Assembly (NCBI GenBank): GCA_958450365.1
Contig: CAUEEP010000934.1
Coordinates: 422,001 to 486,000, forward strand
Direction of reading: 5' to 3'
DNA length: 64,000 bases
DNA from: Mesorhabditis belari
Lineage: Eukaryota; Nematoda; Chromadorea; Rhabditida; Rhabditidae
The position numbers and the translations under genes were made by a program. The notes under the pieces were generated by a model. The model saw only the letters and a list, made by a program, of their open reading frames with translations, made no database searches and was not told where the DNA came from. The first letter of the stretch is position 1; each line of letters begins with the position of its first letter. This document shows, in pieces, positions 1 to 11,795 of the stretch.

Positions 1-661
1 AGGCTCAGCCTCTTGACCTAGCTCAGGCTCAGGCTAGGCCTGACCTATAGCCTGACCTAGGAGCTTGGCTTAGACTCACCATCAGCCTAGACCTGGCTTC
101 TGACATACCCAGGAGTTAGATCAGGTAAACTAGATCAAGCCTAGTTTCTGGTAAGCTCAAGAACTTTGTGGGGATTGAAGCCAGCCAGCCAGCCAGCCAG
201 CCAGGGCAAGGTCAGGACCTGGCTAGCTTGGCCTTACCGGTATGGGACTACAGCAGGACCTTGGTTCGACTGGACTTGGGCTAAAAACTTAACCCAACCA
301 TGGCAATACCAAGATAATATTAAAAATCGGGTATCAAGGCAGGTTCTAGGGTCAAGGCATGACTCTGGCTTGTTAATCTGGTCGTATCGAGGACTGTGGA
401 GGACTTGTGGAGGACTAGTTGTGACCAGTACTAGTCAAATCACGACTAGTGCCAGGGTACAACAATAATACGATCGTATCACATCAATACCGAATCCAAC
501 ACCTCTTTAAAAGCCTTTCCAACAAACCTTTGCAAAAGCGGCATCAGTTGGGAGAAAAAACGTGTGAAATCCATTCCACGCACTGCTGCCGAAAATCACT
601 AGCGCAATATCTGGCACTCGGTTTAGAATCTCTCTCATTTCCCTGAAAAAATTGAACTACT
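1..661. other. Low-complexity sequence, no gene seen
   Basis: The first 160 bases are an irregular mix of CCTAG, GGCTCAG and TGACCTA words. A short (AGCC)n run lies at about 178-204. Two open frames of 65-100 codons here have repetitive or unrecognisable composition and no splice context, so I do not call them genes. Confidence 0.5.
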
Positions 662-900
662 TTATTTACCGTATTTTCTCTAATAGTAGTGCACCCAGAG
701 CGTCGCCTAACTTCCTCGAAATCTCGAGAACCGCTTATCAGAACCTATCGATGTTGGGTCGGAAAATGTAGCTGACGATCAGATCTTGACGATGATTAGA
801 GTGTTTAGCTTCTGGGAAAAACTTTGGAAGCCGTAAAATCGTCGCCAACTCGGCTCACCGGGGTGCACTACTATTAGAGAGAATACTATTATCCACTATT
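662..900. mobile_element. Short TIR element (MITE-like)
   Basis: CTCTAATAGTAGTGCACCC at about 678-696 is repeated in inverse orientation as GGGTGCACTACTATTAGAGAG at about 861-881. The interior has no coding capacity. The left edge resembles the ACCGTA-type ends found elsewhere in the window. Confidence 0.5.
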
Positions 901-1135
901 AAAGTCTATTATCCACTCACGTCAACTCATTATTGTTATACTGTCGATCCATAAACACCGTCTTATCAGTGTCCCGGATGAATGAAAGAGCCGTGCCCGG
1001 ATAGGGTCGATGACCAATCGGGGTGCAAATCTTGTACAAATATTGCTCACCGGAGATGATTCCTGGAGAAATAGGATAAAATGAAGAGCGTAAATTGATT
1101 TAAATTTACAGCTGAATTACTTTTTTTTGGCTATC

Positions 1136-2042
1136 TATTGGGTTGTCCAGTTATGAAGGCGCGTTTTTTACTATTTTGTAAATTTCTCAAGATACCGAAA
1201 TCAAGAAAAAGATATATATGAGTATTATTCGAAAGCTGAAGATCTCCTCTACATTTTGATATAAAAAGTTTTTGAATAGTTCAGCTTTTGGGCAAATTTA
1301 ATGCACAGAAGAAGAGGTGGCCAAAAAATGGATCAAGTTTTGGCTCTCAGGACTCAGAGCCAGCTCTCAGGACTCAGAGCCAGCTCTCAGGACTCAGAGC
1401 CAGCTCTCGGGACTCAGAGCCAGCTCTCAGGACTCAGAGCCAGCTCTCAGGACTCAGAGCCAGCTCTCGGGACTCAGAGCCAGCTCTCGGGACTCAGAGC
1501 CAGCTCTCGGGACTCAGAGCCAGCTCTCAGGACTCAGAGCCAGCTCTCGGGACTCAGAGCCAGCTCTCAGGACTCAGAGCCAGCTCTCGGGACTCAGAGC
1601 CAGCTCTCAGGACTCAGAGCCAGCTCTCAGGACTCAGAGCCAGCTCTCGGGACTCAGAGCCAGCCGAGGTGCCTTTGGATCAAGTTTTGGCTCCGCTCAA
1701 ATTGAGTTAACCGTTTGATGTTTGGCCAATAGATATATCAATACAACTTTTTTTAAAAAATATAACAATTTCAGAGCATCTCTACTTTTCTTTTCTTTTC
1801 TGGGCGGTTATTTTACACCATAAAACTTGAGGAATAGCTAAGCTGAGATGGGTTTTTTTTTTTGAAAACGACCTCTCCCTTTGTGCAGTCAATTTCCCAA
1901 AAAGTTGAATGAATTCAAAAACTTTTTGATTCCAAAATGTAGAGGAGATCTTCAGCTTTCGAATGATATATAAAACTCATATAAATCTGTTCGATATCTT
2001 GAGAAATTTACAAAATAGTAAACTGGACACCAATACAACCCA
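1136..2042. mobile_element. Fold-back element with 20-bp minisatellite core
   Basis: The ends are inverted: TGGGTTGTCCAG on the left and CTGGACACCAATACAACCCA on the right. Long inner arms match as well (about 1170-1260 against 1930-2030, containing GAAGATCTCCTCTACATTTT and its complement). Between the arms, about 1340-1664, lies a 20-bp tandem repeat (GACTCAGAGCCAGCTCTCAG, some copies with CGG). Because 20 is not a multiple of 3, all three forward frames stay open through it; those open frames are not genes. Confidence 0.7.
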
Positions 2043-2467
2043 ATACAAAGCAAAAGAAAAAAAAAATCACTATTAAAAGTGGTGTTTTTTTGTGCGAAAC
2101 GCCTCTTTTTTTCAAATTTTTGCCTTAATTTAGCTGTATTTTAGATAGAAATTCATCTTAAACTTAAGCTTTAAACTTGCATTTTGTTATTAAAGTTATT
2201 GCCTTTTGACTTTTAAAGCTAAAAAGCTTTAAAGCCAACGTCTCAAACAGATAACAAACCCCATTGATTTGAAACGTGATTGCAAATCATGCCCGCATTC
2301 GCGTAGTAGGACTAAAAATAAAATTTGAACAAGTTTTAGGCTTACAAATTGATTTCAATGGTATCTCTTTGGATTTAAGTCAAGTCAAAGCCAGATTCCA
2401 AGGCTTTGGCTGCTGGTTTTCCAACAAAAAGACAGGCTTTACAAGTCCTCAATAAATAACTAATAAC

Positions 2468-3086
2468 TACCGTAAATACTCTAATAGAACACGCCCTTAA
2501 TGGGCGTACAGTCGCGCCCTTAACGGGTGTACAGTCGCGCCCTTAATGAACGTACAGTCGCGCCCTTAATGAGCGTACAGTCGCGTCCTTCATGGACGTA
2601 CATTCGCGCTCTTATTGGGTGTACAGTCGCGCTCTTAATGGGTGTACAGTCGCGCTCTTAATGGGCGTACAGTCGCGCCCTTAATGAGCGTACAGTCGCG
2701 TAGCCGAACTTTGAATATTCTGTTCTCCGCGTTGCTTTGAAGGTTCCATCCTCCGCACTGCTTACCGTAAATACTCTAATAGAACACATCCTTAATGAGC
2801 GCACAGTCGCGCCCTTAATGAACGTACAGTCGCGCCCTTAATGAGCGTACAGTCGCGTAGCCGAACTTTGAATATTCTGTTCTCCGCGTTGCTTTGAACG
2901 TCCCATTCTCCGCACTGCTTTAAGCTACAGTATACGTTTTGGTGTCAAAAGATAGCCCTTGAAATCTAGTATTTTTTGATGCCAAAAGTATAGTTAAGAA
3001 AAATCTAGAAACTGAGAAAAAGATGATTTTCTAAAACGAAAAAAAAACGCGATTTTACGTGGCGCTCTTTTAGAGTATTTACGGTA
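2468..3086. mobile_element. TIR element with 23-bp tandem repeats (TACCGTAAATACTCTA ends)
   Basis: The element opens with TACCGTAAATACTCTA and closes with the exact inverse TAGAGTATTTACGGTA. About nine copies of a 23-bp unit built on CGCGCCCTTAATGGGCGTAC fill 2490-2700. A second block with the same ACCGTAAATACTC lead follows at 2763-2930, indicating nesting or internal duplication. A related copy with the same left flank is at 56178-56440. Confidence 0.65.
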
Positions 3087-3299
3087 ATCATTATAGAAAC
3101 ATTGTACTTTAACATTGTACATTGTACATTGTACATTATACTTTTGTGCAAAACTCACAAAGTTTCCTGGATTATTCTCGAATTGTGTGATATAGATGTA
3201 TCCAGAGTTGATCGTCGATCGAATCAATGTTTGCTTCTCCCATTTCTTTCCCTGACCAATCTCGATAACTTGGGTGTCCACTAGAAGTTGAAAAGATAA

Positions 3300-4070
3300 A
3301 GATAATGCTTAATTTGGAGAGATATCCTCCGGTTTAATTACTCAAGTCTATTGAAAACTATTGCTACGATCTGCTCAATAACCCCCAGAAGTGGCAGCGC
3401 GCCTCGATCAGTGCCGTCCATCTCTCACAATACAAAAGGAAATCTTTTCTTTCTCGAATTGTGATAGGAGATGAGAAATGGGTTTTATCTGTGAACTTTC
3501 AGAGGAAGCAATGGGTGGGCGAGAAACCCGAAAGTGACCCTAAGCCCGATTTGCACCAGAAGAAGTTTATGCTCTGCGTTTTCTGGGATATGGAGGGAGT
3601 GGTGTACTGGGAGTTGCTGGATAGCAAGACGACCCTTAATGCAATCAAATACAGTGAACAGTTGGGAAAGGTGTATGGAATCCCTGGAGAAGAATAGGCT
3701 CTCCAAGTCAAAGATCGTTCTCCTCCACGACAACGCGCGCCTCATGTTTCAAAATTGACTCGCTCTAAAATAAACAGCCTTGGTTGGGAACTTTTGGCGC
3801 ATTCCCCATACAGTCCAGCTCCTTTTGATTACTATTTATTCCGGATCATGAGTAATGAGCTTGCGGGAGAACACTTCGATTCGGAAGAAGCAGTCAAAAA
3901 TTGGCTTTGTCAAAAATCTCCCGAAAGTACTTTGTGTGCAAGGAAAAACGCCAGCCGTCTGGCACATTGCTTGGAGAGATATCCCCCCGGAGAGCTTCTA
4001 CCGGTTTAATTACCCAAATCTGACTGATTTTAGTCTGACTAATCTGAATTTCGTGAACAAAACCTTTCTA
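3300..4070 (+). pseudogene. Mariner transposase remnant
   Basis: Two adjacent plus-strand frames give pieces of a mariner DDE transposase. The stretch after 3450 includes GDEKWVLSV and a block ending KTTLNAIKYSEQL. A shifted frame from about 3700 gives IVLLHDNARLMF, and a third piece gives GWELLAHSPYSPAPFDYYLF. The order matches the family (first Asp in GDEKW, second Asp in HDNA, then the YSPAPFDYYLF region). At least two frameshifts separate the pieces, and the DNA-binding N-terminus is missing. No clear terminal repeats were found. It is a dead copy. Confidence 0.75.
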
Positions 4071-4920
4071 GCATACTTCTTTTTCACTGACCCATATGAC
4101 TGAGGACTTCTCGTTGACTCAACGCTCGAATATCAGGATTGTACGTGAAAACGTCATCAGTTGGCGCAAAAATGGTTACTTTCGCGTAAACGTCTTTCAT
4201 ATAAGCGGTGGCCACCTCGTAAAGTCCACAAAGTTTTCGCCACTGCAAATTTGACTTTAGCTTACATCATTTTACAATAAAAAAATGATTTTCTATGTAC
4301 TGTAAACGGTTTATTTCAGTACTATACAAATTTTCTGCTAGCAAGCCTGCTAGCAAGCCTAAGCCTTAAAAAATACCTGTTGCAAGTCGGGCATTCGCTC
4401 CGTTTCGGCCCATAGATTCGCGTTGACGCTCGAAAAACATAAAGCAATCACTATGCAAAGCCATAGCCGTAATGGAGAAACGATGAACGAATGAGGGATC
4501 ATCTAAGCGGCATTCAAACGGGCTTCTCTGAAATCTGATCTGAAAATTAAGCCCGTAAAGTCGATGGATTAAATAAAAATAGATAGATTAAATAAAAATA
4601 GATGGATTAAATAAAAATCGATAAGGTTACGGTAGTTTAAGAGAAATGAGACATTTTAATTAGGAAAATAACGGGAAACAGTCAAAATAGACAGACAATC
4701 AAATCGATATCGAAAAATAAATCGATACAAACATTCGGAGAATAATGTGGATGAATGAGATTTCAGAACGAAAGGAAAAGAGGAGAAAGGAAAGAAAGGA
4801 AGGAGAATAGAACGAGAATCGAACAGCCATTAGTAATTAAGAGATTTGTGCAGGGACATCATAGAGTTTTCCCTTTTCATGAAGAGACCAGGTGCCACGA
4901 TTTCCTATTTGAAATTCTTA
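4071..4920. other. Non-coding, small repeats only
   Basis: No exon-like stretch recognised. A 20-bp motif (AAATAAAAATAGATAGATTA) recurs three times at 4570-4622, and GCTAGCAAGCCT is duplicated at 4337-4360. A purine-rich patch lies at 4755-4820. Confidence 0.4.
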
Positions 4921-5056
4921 AATATCTCTGTGCTCAAATCTGTAAACGCATCCCTTCTGGTGCACTGGATTCTTCACTTTTCTCAGAGTAATGATCGAAA
5001 GAAAGCTCAAGAATTCAGTGCACCAGAAGGGATGCGTTTACAGATTTGAGCACAAA
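4921..5056. mobile_element. Palindromic MITE, copy 1 of 3
   Basis: Near-perfect inverted repeat: TCTGTGCTCAAATCTGTAAA at the left is matched by its complement at 5035-5056, and CCCTTCTGGTGCACTG is matched by CAGTGCACCAGAAGGG. Related copies lie at 12936-13110 and 25058-25215, sharing the GAATTCAGTGCACCAGAAGG core. Confidence 0.7.
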
Positions 5057-5247
5057 GTTCACACAAAGATAAGTTACTCTACGATCCTGTTTCAATTCCA
5101 AAGGTTCAAATATGATTTAAGCTTTGCAAAAAGAGAATACCTTGTGTTGTACATTAGAAAGCATACAATTTTTACTAAAAATGAAGAAGAGGATTCCGAA
5201 GAAGAAGATTCACACCTTTTCCCCTTTTTTGTCAGAGAATGACTCAC

Positions 5248-5841
5248 CACGGCTCGTCTAATACCCCGAATCAAATTGATTTTCCCGTCGCCCAGCTGAT
5301 AAAAATATGTGACCCTAACGGGGAAAAACTGGCCGGAAATCTGAAAAGTTTCTTAAAAAAATGAATGATCCTAATAGGAATAGTCTTAAAATGAAAACGA
5401 TTTTTCATTATCGACATATAAGCAATAGATCAAACATCACTCCAATCGAAAGAAACAAAACAAGAAAGGTATTGGTGTAGGTCGTCAATATGAGAGTGAA
5501 TGTTAGAAGAGTGGTGGAGCTCAGCAAAAGAAAAAGGAGAACCCACCCCGCACACACATAGGTGGGGATGGGTTGGGGTGGAATGGAGGGCAAACATTCG
5601 GCGTGCAGGGCACCCAGCCTGTGGTGTGTAGACAGCGCTCGGGGTGAGGAGAGCCTCGGGAAGCTAGCCTGTGCAAAAAGAAAACATAAGCATATGCAAA
5701 TGAATGAGAAGAGTTGGGAGACCCTCAGGTAACCTTTTCCGGAGTACAACAGATTTGCGACACAAATCCCTTCTCAGCTCGACAATAAGCGATTTGGACA
5801 GGCGACTCGTGGTACTCGCTAGATGTTCTAGTTCTACCAAA
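5248..5841 (-). CDS. Possible two-exon minus-strand gene fragment, unknown product
   Basis: Two minus-strand exon candidates are both phase 0 and both in frame. One runs 5841 to 5734 after a pyrimidine-rich acceptor (CTTTTTTTAG) and ends before GTTACC. The other runs 5340 to 5248 after TTTTCAG and ends before a good donor, GTGAGTC. They would encode 36 and 31 residues, the first with the cysteine-containing end FVSQICCTPEK, the second beginning ISGQFFPVRVTYFYQLGDGK. I recognise no family. No start or stop was assigned, and both could be chance open stretches. A transcript would decide. Confidence 0.25.
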
Positions 5842-6218
5842 CTAAAAAAAGAAACTAAACAAAATATCGAGCATCATATTCTTTTCGAGTAACAAGTCGA
5901 TGAACTAAAATGAAAGGTAAAACATTGTGCCTGCGCTTGACTTCTTCTAATGTGAATGTCGCAACACCCATCTTACACTGTGCAAACAGATAAATGTGCG
6001 ACTATGAGTGAAGTCTAGGGGAGTGAAGTGAGCGAACTTTGCAAATCCCCTTTAAAGAGCCAATTTGCTTCCCGTGAAGTGCAATTTTAAGTCTGAAATG
6101 TTTTTTCTTACAAAACAAACTTTATTTCAAAAGAATTTCTAGAAAATGTCAGCACAATCGATATTTTTTTGTCGTTTTCTATACACCTAGGAAATATACA
6201 ATAGAGATAAAAATAAAT

Positions 6219-7163
6219 CTAATGAGCGTTGGCCTTGCGAAGCTGCCATTCCACAACCTAAAAATTCAAATATAATTGCATCGTATAAACTACTGAAAAA
6301 ATGGTTTATATCTAACGATTGGCCGCAAATTTAGTATTTGTGACTTGAAATGTCTATTTAATTTAAATCAAAGTAAAAAAATTAAACTATTTTTAAGGTA
6401 ACAGTTTTTGAACATGATTAAACTCAAGAATTACTCAAGTAAATTATCAAAATTTATCCTTAAAGCTTTAAAAAATAAAATAAAATAAACTAACAGCGAA
6501 CGGAGCCCAGAATCCGAGTGCTAGAAAGATGGTGGCCTTGGTTGCGAAGAGCCATTTGTTGCGCACGTTGAAAGGCATTCGCTGAACAAAAAGAACAATT
6601 ATAAAAGTGGTAAATCGTACAAAATTTATAGGTCAACCTTTTTTGTTCTGTCTATTCAAATATAAAATGTTGTATAATCTGCCAAAGAATCAAAGCAACG
6701 CTGATAGGCATGTTTTCTTGTAATTGTTTACCACAATTCTCAAATCAAATAGGTAAGACCAATTTCATTAACTCTACTTTTGATTTGAACTTGATTCGCA
6801 GAATAGTAAAGAACTTTCACTTTATCGCTAGTTTAAAAATCAATTCCAACTCAATCGCCAAAGTCAACAAAATTCGTTTCATTTAGACGTTTCAAAAGTA
6901 AGAACGTAATAGCGTTAGCACTTATAGAGCAAGCATTGAATTTAATATTGGTAACTGAGCAATGACTCTTTATGAAACGTTGCTGCAACTCTCAGATCAA
7001 CTTTAAAAGTCAGAAGCAAACTTACAGCGTTTGCCCAACCATCGTGAACGAAGCCTGTCGGGGTTTGGGGTCCGGTGAATTTAACGGGCGCTGGTGGGCC
7101 ATGAGCGTGATGACCACTTCGAACGGCCTGAACGAACGGACGGGCGGCTTGCCGGGCGAGCAT
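6219..7163 (-). CDS. cox-7C: Cytochrome c oxidase subunit 7C-like protein
   Basis: Three phase-0 exons on the minus strand (7163-7026, 6581-6495, 6257-6219) give 87 residues. The N-terminus, MLARQAARPFVQAVRSGHHA, has the Arg-rich, acid-free look of a mitochondrial targeting peptide. Residues from about 47, RMPFNVRNKWLFATKATIFL, contain the PF-V-NKW signature of COX7C, followed by one hydrophobic segment and the end VVEWQLRKANAH. The product would be a small single-helix inner-membrane subunit of complex IV. Introns have GTAAG/TTCAG and GTTAGT/TTTTAG borders. An acceptor, TTTCTTTCAG, lies two bases before the ATG, suggesting spliced-leader trans-splicing. The gene faces away from the SUMO gene. 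Family assignment comes from recalled motifs, not a search. Confidence 0.85.
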
Positions 7164-7654
7164 TCCTGAAAGAAAAACAAGATGAATACGTTTCAAAACA
7201 CAAGGGGTTAAAAAGAAAAAGTCAAGTTAAAAAGAAGAGCGTAAAACGGGGACTTTCGTGGGATTTAGTGCCGGGTGCATTGCATTTAGAGCCAATAACA
7301 GTTTTACTAATAAAAATCTTAAAGTTCTCGTTAAAAATCATAATCTTTAAACAAACAAACACCAAAAATGCCTTAGAATTTGTCTTCTAGCTGCTTTGTC
7401 TTCAAATGTGCCACACGTCTATCACCTTTGGTTAAGGTCTCGAAGCGATTCTTTCACTCGCATCCACCTTTTAACAAAGATATGCACTTTAAAAAAAGAT
7501 AATAAAGTGCTACTTTGCGAAATTATACACCATTATCTTACGGCAAAAATCAAAAAGAAACTTTTATACGCCTTTACGATTTATATTTAATAATATTAAC
7601 ATTTTTTTGCGCAGTTAAGCTATTCAGCCAAACAATAAAGTGCCTATTTTTTTT

Positions 7655-8323
7655 CCGCAAAGGGGCATTTTCGCCACATTTTCCACAAAATTTTCCCCAA
7701 CTTTTGATAGCTTGACAACCCGTGGTTAGATTTCTATGTTTTTGCGGTACTTTTCCAATATCGGGGGAGCGGTCCGATTATCGGGGGAGCGAAAGGAAAA
7801 TCGGGGGAGCAAATTTTGCCCCCTCGAAAAATGCATTTCCGGGACTATATTATAACTGCAACGTTTTTCTTTTCAAACTTTAATAACGATGCGCTTCTCT
7901 GATATTTGTGCGTTCAAGGAATCGACGGCAATCGACTATTTCGTCACCAAAGGAGTCATCCAGTCGTGGATTTGCAATTGTGGCGAATCGATGAAAGTCC
8001 GCTCAAAGGGAAAAGATCTATTTCGCTAATATAAATCTAATATAAAGGTTGTGAGAATAACGGGTAATTCGCGGATTTTATGGCGGTAGTTTGTATAATA
8101 TAGGACATATGTAGCGCTGCCAAAATTTGCTCCCCCGATAATCCTTCCGCTCCCCCGATATTGGAAAAGAACCGTTTTTGCTATCTTTTTGTTGCTCTCG
8201 TCGAGTGCGACGAATTGATACCAAAACATAAAAATTTGACCATAGGTTATCGAGTTATGTCGAATTATGGCAAGTTGTGGGAAAAATTTTGCGGAAAAAA
8301 GTTGCGGAAATGCCCCTTTGTGC
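7655..8323. mobile_element. TIR element with repeated CGGGGGAGC motifs
   Basis: The ends CGCAAAGGGGCATTTT (7656) and AAATGCCCCTTTGTGC (8322) are inverse. Inner arms also match: ATCGGGGGAGC three times at 7760-7810, and GCTCCCCCGAT twice at 8130-8162. It has no transposase and sits between the COX7C-like and SUMO genes. Confidence 0.65.
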
Positions 8324-8770
8324 AGAAACAATTTGCGATTTTTGGGCTCTCCCCTTTTCCCTCATTCTTGCCAAAACACCGGTCGGTTCATCCATTTTCA
8401 GAACTTTACATCATAACCATAAGAATTTAAAAAATCTGATCAATTCCCCGTCTTTCTTACCTCCGGTTACCCCTAGTTCGATGCTTTGTCATCTGCAAAA
8501 CGCAACAGGTGGAGCGAAATCGTAGTAAAAGACACTAGCTCTGGCCTTTTGGTCTAGCCCTACATTATTAGCTTGACTAATAGCTTTAGAACAGCAAAAA
8601 CAGTAAGTACGACTAGCAAAATGCATCCAAGTTACCAGTTTAGACAAAACCGGACCATTGTCTTTGGAAGTCGCATCATTCCTTTGAAATCATTCAATCT
8701 ATTGCTTGCTTTTTGCTGTTTTGATTACCCGCTTTCTTCCTCAACTTTATCGGAATTAACATCTTTTCTT

Positions 8771-8779
8771 TAGACAAAT
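8771..8779 (+). promoter_or_regulatory. Probable trans-splice acceptor of the SUMO gene
   Basis: The sequence CTTTTCTTTAG ends at 8773, six bases before the SUMO ATG at 8780. With no upstream exon needed, this is the usual arrangement for a nematode spliced-leader acceptor. Confidence 0.5.
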
Positions 8780-9301
8780 ATGGCTGACGGTGAAGGTGCT
8801 GGAGGCGACAAGGAATACATTAAATTGAAAGTCGTCGGACAAGACGCAAATGAGGTGCATTTCCGTGTTAAATATGGAACATCTATGGGAAAGCTCAAAA
8901 AGTCGTACGCGGATCGAACAGGAGTGAATGTCAATTCGTTACGGTGAGGGGTTTTTTCGTGTTTATTATTTAAGTTTGAGTGCGTCGAGTGTTGGTAACG
9001 TGTCAAAAAGATACTTTTACGTTAACAGTTTATGCGGCACCAGGCCGTTGCCGGTCTCGTTAATGAATAATTGCAAACGTAAGATTGCTCTACTTAGACT
9101 TTTATTTTAGTTTCCTATTTGACGGCCGACGTATCAACGACGATGACACCCCAAAATCACTTGAGATGGAAGAAGACGACGTTATTGAGGTCTAGTTGTT
9201 AACTTATTAGTATTCCAGTGTTTTTACGCCATTTTTGCATTATGTTATTTGAAACGGTTTAGGTTTATGCCGAACAATTGGGAGGACATCGGAAATGTTA
9301 A
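8780..9301 (+). CDS. smo-1: SUMO (small ubiquitin-like modifier)
   Basis: Three exons (8780-8943, 9111-9189, 9263-9301) encode 93 residues. The protein starts [20 protein letters not shown], continues with [42 protein letters not shown] and DDVIEV, and ends [11 protein letters not shown]. This is the ubiquitin-fold core of SUMO. The diglycine (residues 88-89) would be exposed by SUMO protease removal of the tail HRKC before conjugation to target lysines through UBC9. The layout is a flexible N-terminus followed by one beta-grasp domain. The second intron has an unusual donor, GAG/GTCTAG, so retention would add one Val and a stop before the diglycine. An AATAAA at 9415-9420 fits as polyadenylation signal. 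The assignment is very secure. Confidence 0.95.
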
Positions 9302-9414
9302 GGAGCACTCATTCCCCCGTGACGTCGATACTCACATCTTACCGGTTACTATTTATAAATTTCCTATTTTTTCGTGTATTTCATCACACTTTTTGTTAAC
9401 AATTCTCTTAAATG

Positions 9415-9420
9415 AATAAA
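9415..9420 (+). terminator. Polyadenylation signal of the SUMO gene
   Basis: AATAAA lies about 115 bases after the smo-1 stop codon and just upstream of the Tc1-like transposon left end at 9510. Confidence 0.5.
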
Positions 9421-9509
9421 GTCATTCTGTTTAGTAAAAATTAGCAAACACAAACAGCAAACAAACAGTAAAAAACACGAAACTTTAGCCTTTAGTCAAC
9501 CTGCAAAGC

Positions 9510-11150
9510 TACAGTTATGTGCAAAAGTCTTTTCACATTCAATGTCTAGAAAGTTTCATCAATTTTCTTTGATAAAGTTCATGGCGCTCTTTAAGCTATT
9601 AATAGCTTTAGTTACATAAATATATGTACAATTTATTTACACAAACGTTATCGCTATACAACACTTATTCATTGAGAAAAAAATATAATAGTCAAAACAC
9701 CCCTGAAAATCGTGTAGTGCGATCTTTTCACACAAAACGAAATTAAGCTTTAATCAATACTTAGTCGCTTATCCTTTTGCCAATAGTACTTCTTTAATAC
9801 GAGTAGGCATCGATGCAATTAATTCATCAAGAATTCCAGGTTCAATCATCCTCCAAATTTTTCTGCTGTGAAACCATAGCTCGACTTTAGAATTGAATCG
9901 TTTTGCTCACAATTTTGATTTCAAATAGGCCCATGAATTTTCGATAACATTTAAATCCGATGAGAACGGTGGAGCTTTGATCAAAGGAACGTGATTGATT
10001 CCAAACCATCCCGGTAAATGTGCTTTGTGTCCATTCGAGAGAGTCACAACGCGACCCATCAAAAGTTTGCTTTTGTGTACTGGCAAATTATCTTGATAAA
10101 GAAACCATCCTGGATTCATCGAAGCAGTCGCAAATAGAAGTCAACATCTGTCTAATATCTCAATATATTGGCGGGAATCCATTATTGACGTTACGAGGAC
10201 AAGTGGACCGGTTCAACTTTTACACAGCGCACCTAAAGAAATCATGTTGAGCTGCATAAAAAGAAAAATATCCTTACCGAAACACATAATTAATCCTCCG
10301 CATGTTTTCACCGTGGGTTGCAAGTAATTGAGTTGATATCGCTCTCCAATTGGACGTCGCATCAGATGATTTCGATTTGAACGAAAAAAATCAACTTTGG
10401 TTTCATCAACAAAAATCACTCGGGCTCAATCATCGATTGTCCAATTTGAATAGGGTCGAGCAAATTGAAGGCGTCGCCTTCTGTGTTTGGCTGTCATCAT
10501 AGGCTTGAAAGCAGGTCTTCTAGTATACAATGCTGCCTGAAGCAAGCGTCGATGCAAGGTCCAGCGGGAAATATTCTTGTTTGGAGTTTGCTTGAAAAGA
10601 ATGGCTCCATCGTTCAACGTCAAATTCGGATCCTTCTTGAAAGCTCCCGTAAGGAATCGGTCTTCATTCTTTGTTGTAATCCTCGGCCGTCCCTTTTTCC
10701 TACATCTGTGCACATTTCCAGACGCATTCATTTTTACTATAACAAGAGAAACTGTTCTGGGCGTACATCCTAAGAGGCCGAGCAACGTCATGTCGTGGCA
10801 TTCCTTCCTTCTTTGCCTCGACGATCCTTTCTTTATCCGGAGTTGACAAGTACGCTCCTGGCATCTAAAAAAAATAAAATAGTTCCAGTAAATACGAAGC
10901 GAACGAAAATCATAAAAAATTTTTGCAAATATGAAAAGACTTTTGCACTTCAATAAGATTTCAGGGGTGTTTTGGCAATTATATTTTTTTCTAAGTGTTG
11001 TATAGCGATAACGTTTGTGTAAATAAATTGTACATATATTTATGTAACTAAAACTATTAATAGCTTAAAGATAGCCATGAATTTTATCAAAGAAAATTGA
11101 TGAAACTTTCTAGAAAATTGAATGTGAAAAGACTTTTGCACATGACTGTA
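9510..11150 (-). mobile_element. Tc1-like transposon with long terminal inverted repeats
   Basis: TIRs of roughly 200 bp bound the element: TACAGTTATGTGCAAAAGTC at 9510 and GACTTTTGCACATGACTGTA ending at 11150, with a TA at each edge. The arms stay matched inwards through GTTGTATAGCGATAACGTTT. One broken transposase gene lies between them on the minus strand. Confidence 0.85.
9907..10864 (-). pseudogene. Broken Tc1-like transposase
   Basis: The reading starts at an ATG directly after an acceptor (TTTTTTTAG) at 10864 with MPGAYLSTPDKERIV, a helix-turn-helix-like start. After a frame change it continues through LLGCTPRTVSLVIVKMN, a basic GRPR-type motif and a Trp-rich middle. An in-frame stop lies near 10426. 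The next frame resumes with IFVDETKVDF (first catalytic Asp). A further frame gives FLYQDNLPVHKSK (second Asp) and SDLNVIENSWAYLKSKL (catalytic Glu). At least two frame breaks and one stop make it non-functional. Confidence 0.8.
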
Positions 11151-11795
11151 AAATCTGTTGGAATTAAAAAGTTTAGGAGCTTTAGGAGAGCTTGGCCCTA
11201 TTCAATTTCGGAGAGCTTGGCCCTATTCAATTTCGGAGAGCTTGGCCCTATTTTTCCTTCAAATCGAAATCTTCGAGAGCTTTATTTATTGACAGCACTT
11301 GTGGATCTTTTATATAACGGATTACAGATAAATCCCGTAGTTCATGCTTTAGATTTTTTGGTTTTGAAGTGGAGTGTTGTTACGGTGAAGCTCAATCGCT
11401 ACTCTCTAACGGATAAGCGGTTACAGTCAAATCCGAGACAACTAGCACTGGATCTTTTCCAAAGTAAAGGGGCGGCTTCTTTGTATTCCGAGAGAAGCAT
11501 TTGGCAGGTGGTCAGCCCCGCCCATTTCGCGAGAGAAAGGAAATAGGGAAGACAGGAGAGATCCCCGTCTGGTGCTTTATCTTCCATCCACTCGACCTCT
11601 CCACACCTCATTGAGTCACTTATATTTCTACTATCCAATTGGCCCAAGATCTTTGTCTTCATCGGATTGCAATGCTGAGCAACTTTTTGTTGCCAATTTG
11701 GCTTCAATATTTGATTCAAGTGGCAGGTGGGTGTGCGATTCTTGCAGTAAAATATTGAATTGAAATTTGCATAAAATTCTTTTATATAAAAGACA
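11151..11795. other. Intergenic repeats upstream of the rig-5-like gene
   Basis: A 25-bp unit containing GGAGAGCTTGGCCCTATT recurs three times at about 11187-11255. Two related blocks (GGATTACAG / GGTTACAGTCAAATCCG) follow at 11320-11450. A 149-codon open frame across 11097-11546 runs out of the Tc1-like TIR and is not credible as a gene. Confidence 0.4.

Noticed and set aside
1288..1718. Three overlapping 130-140-codon frames
   Set aside because: Caused by the 20-bp repeat core of a fold-back element.
2490..2700. CRISPR-like array of 23-bp repeats
   Set aside because: Units abut directly with no unique spacers, lie inside a TIR element and in a eukaryotic genome.
5408..5749. 113-codon minus-strand open frame
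   Set aside because: Contains an obvious non-coding GC-skewed patch, overlaps the more plausible short exon frame, and shows no recognisable domain.
11097..11546. 149-codon plus-strand open frame
   Set aside because: Starts inside the Tc1-like terminal repeat and covers local tandem repeats; no family or exon signals.
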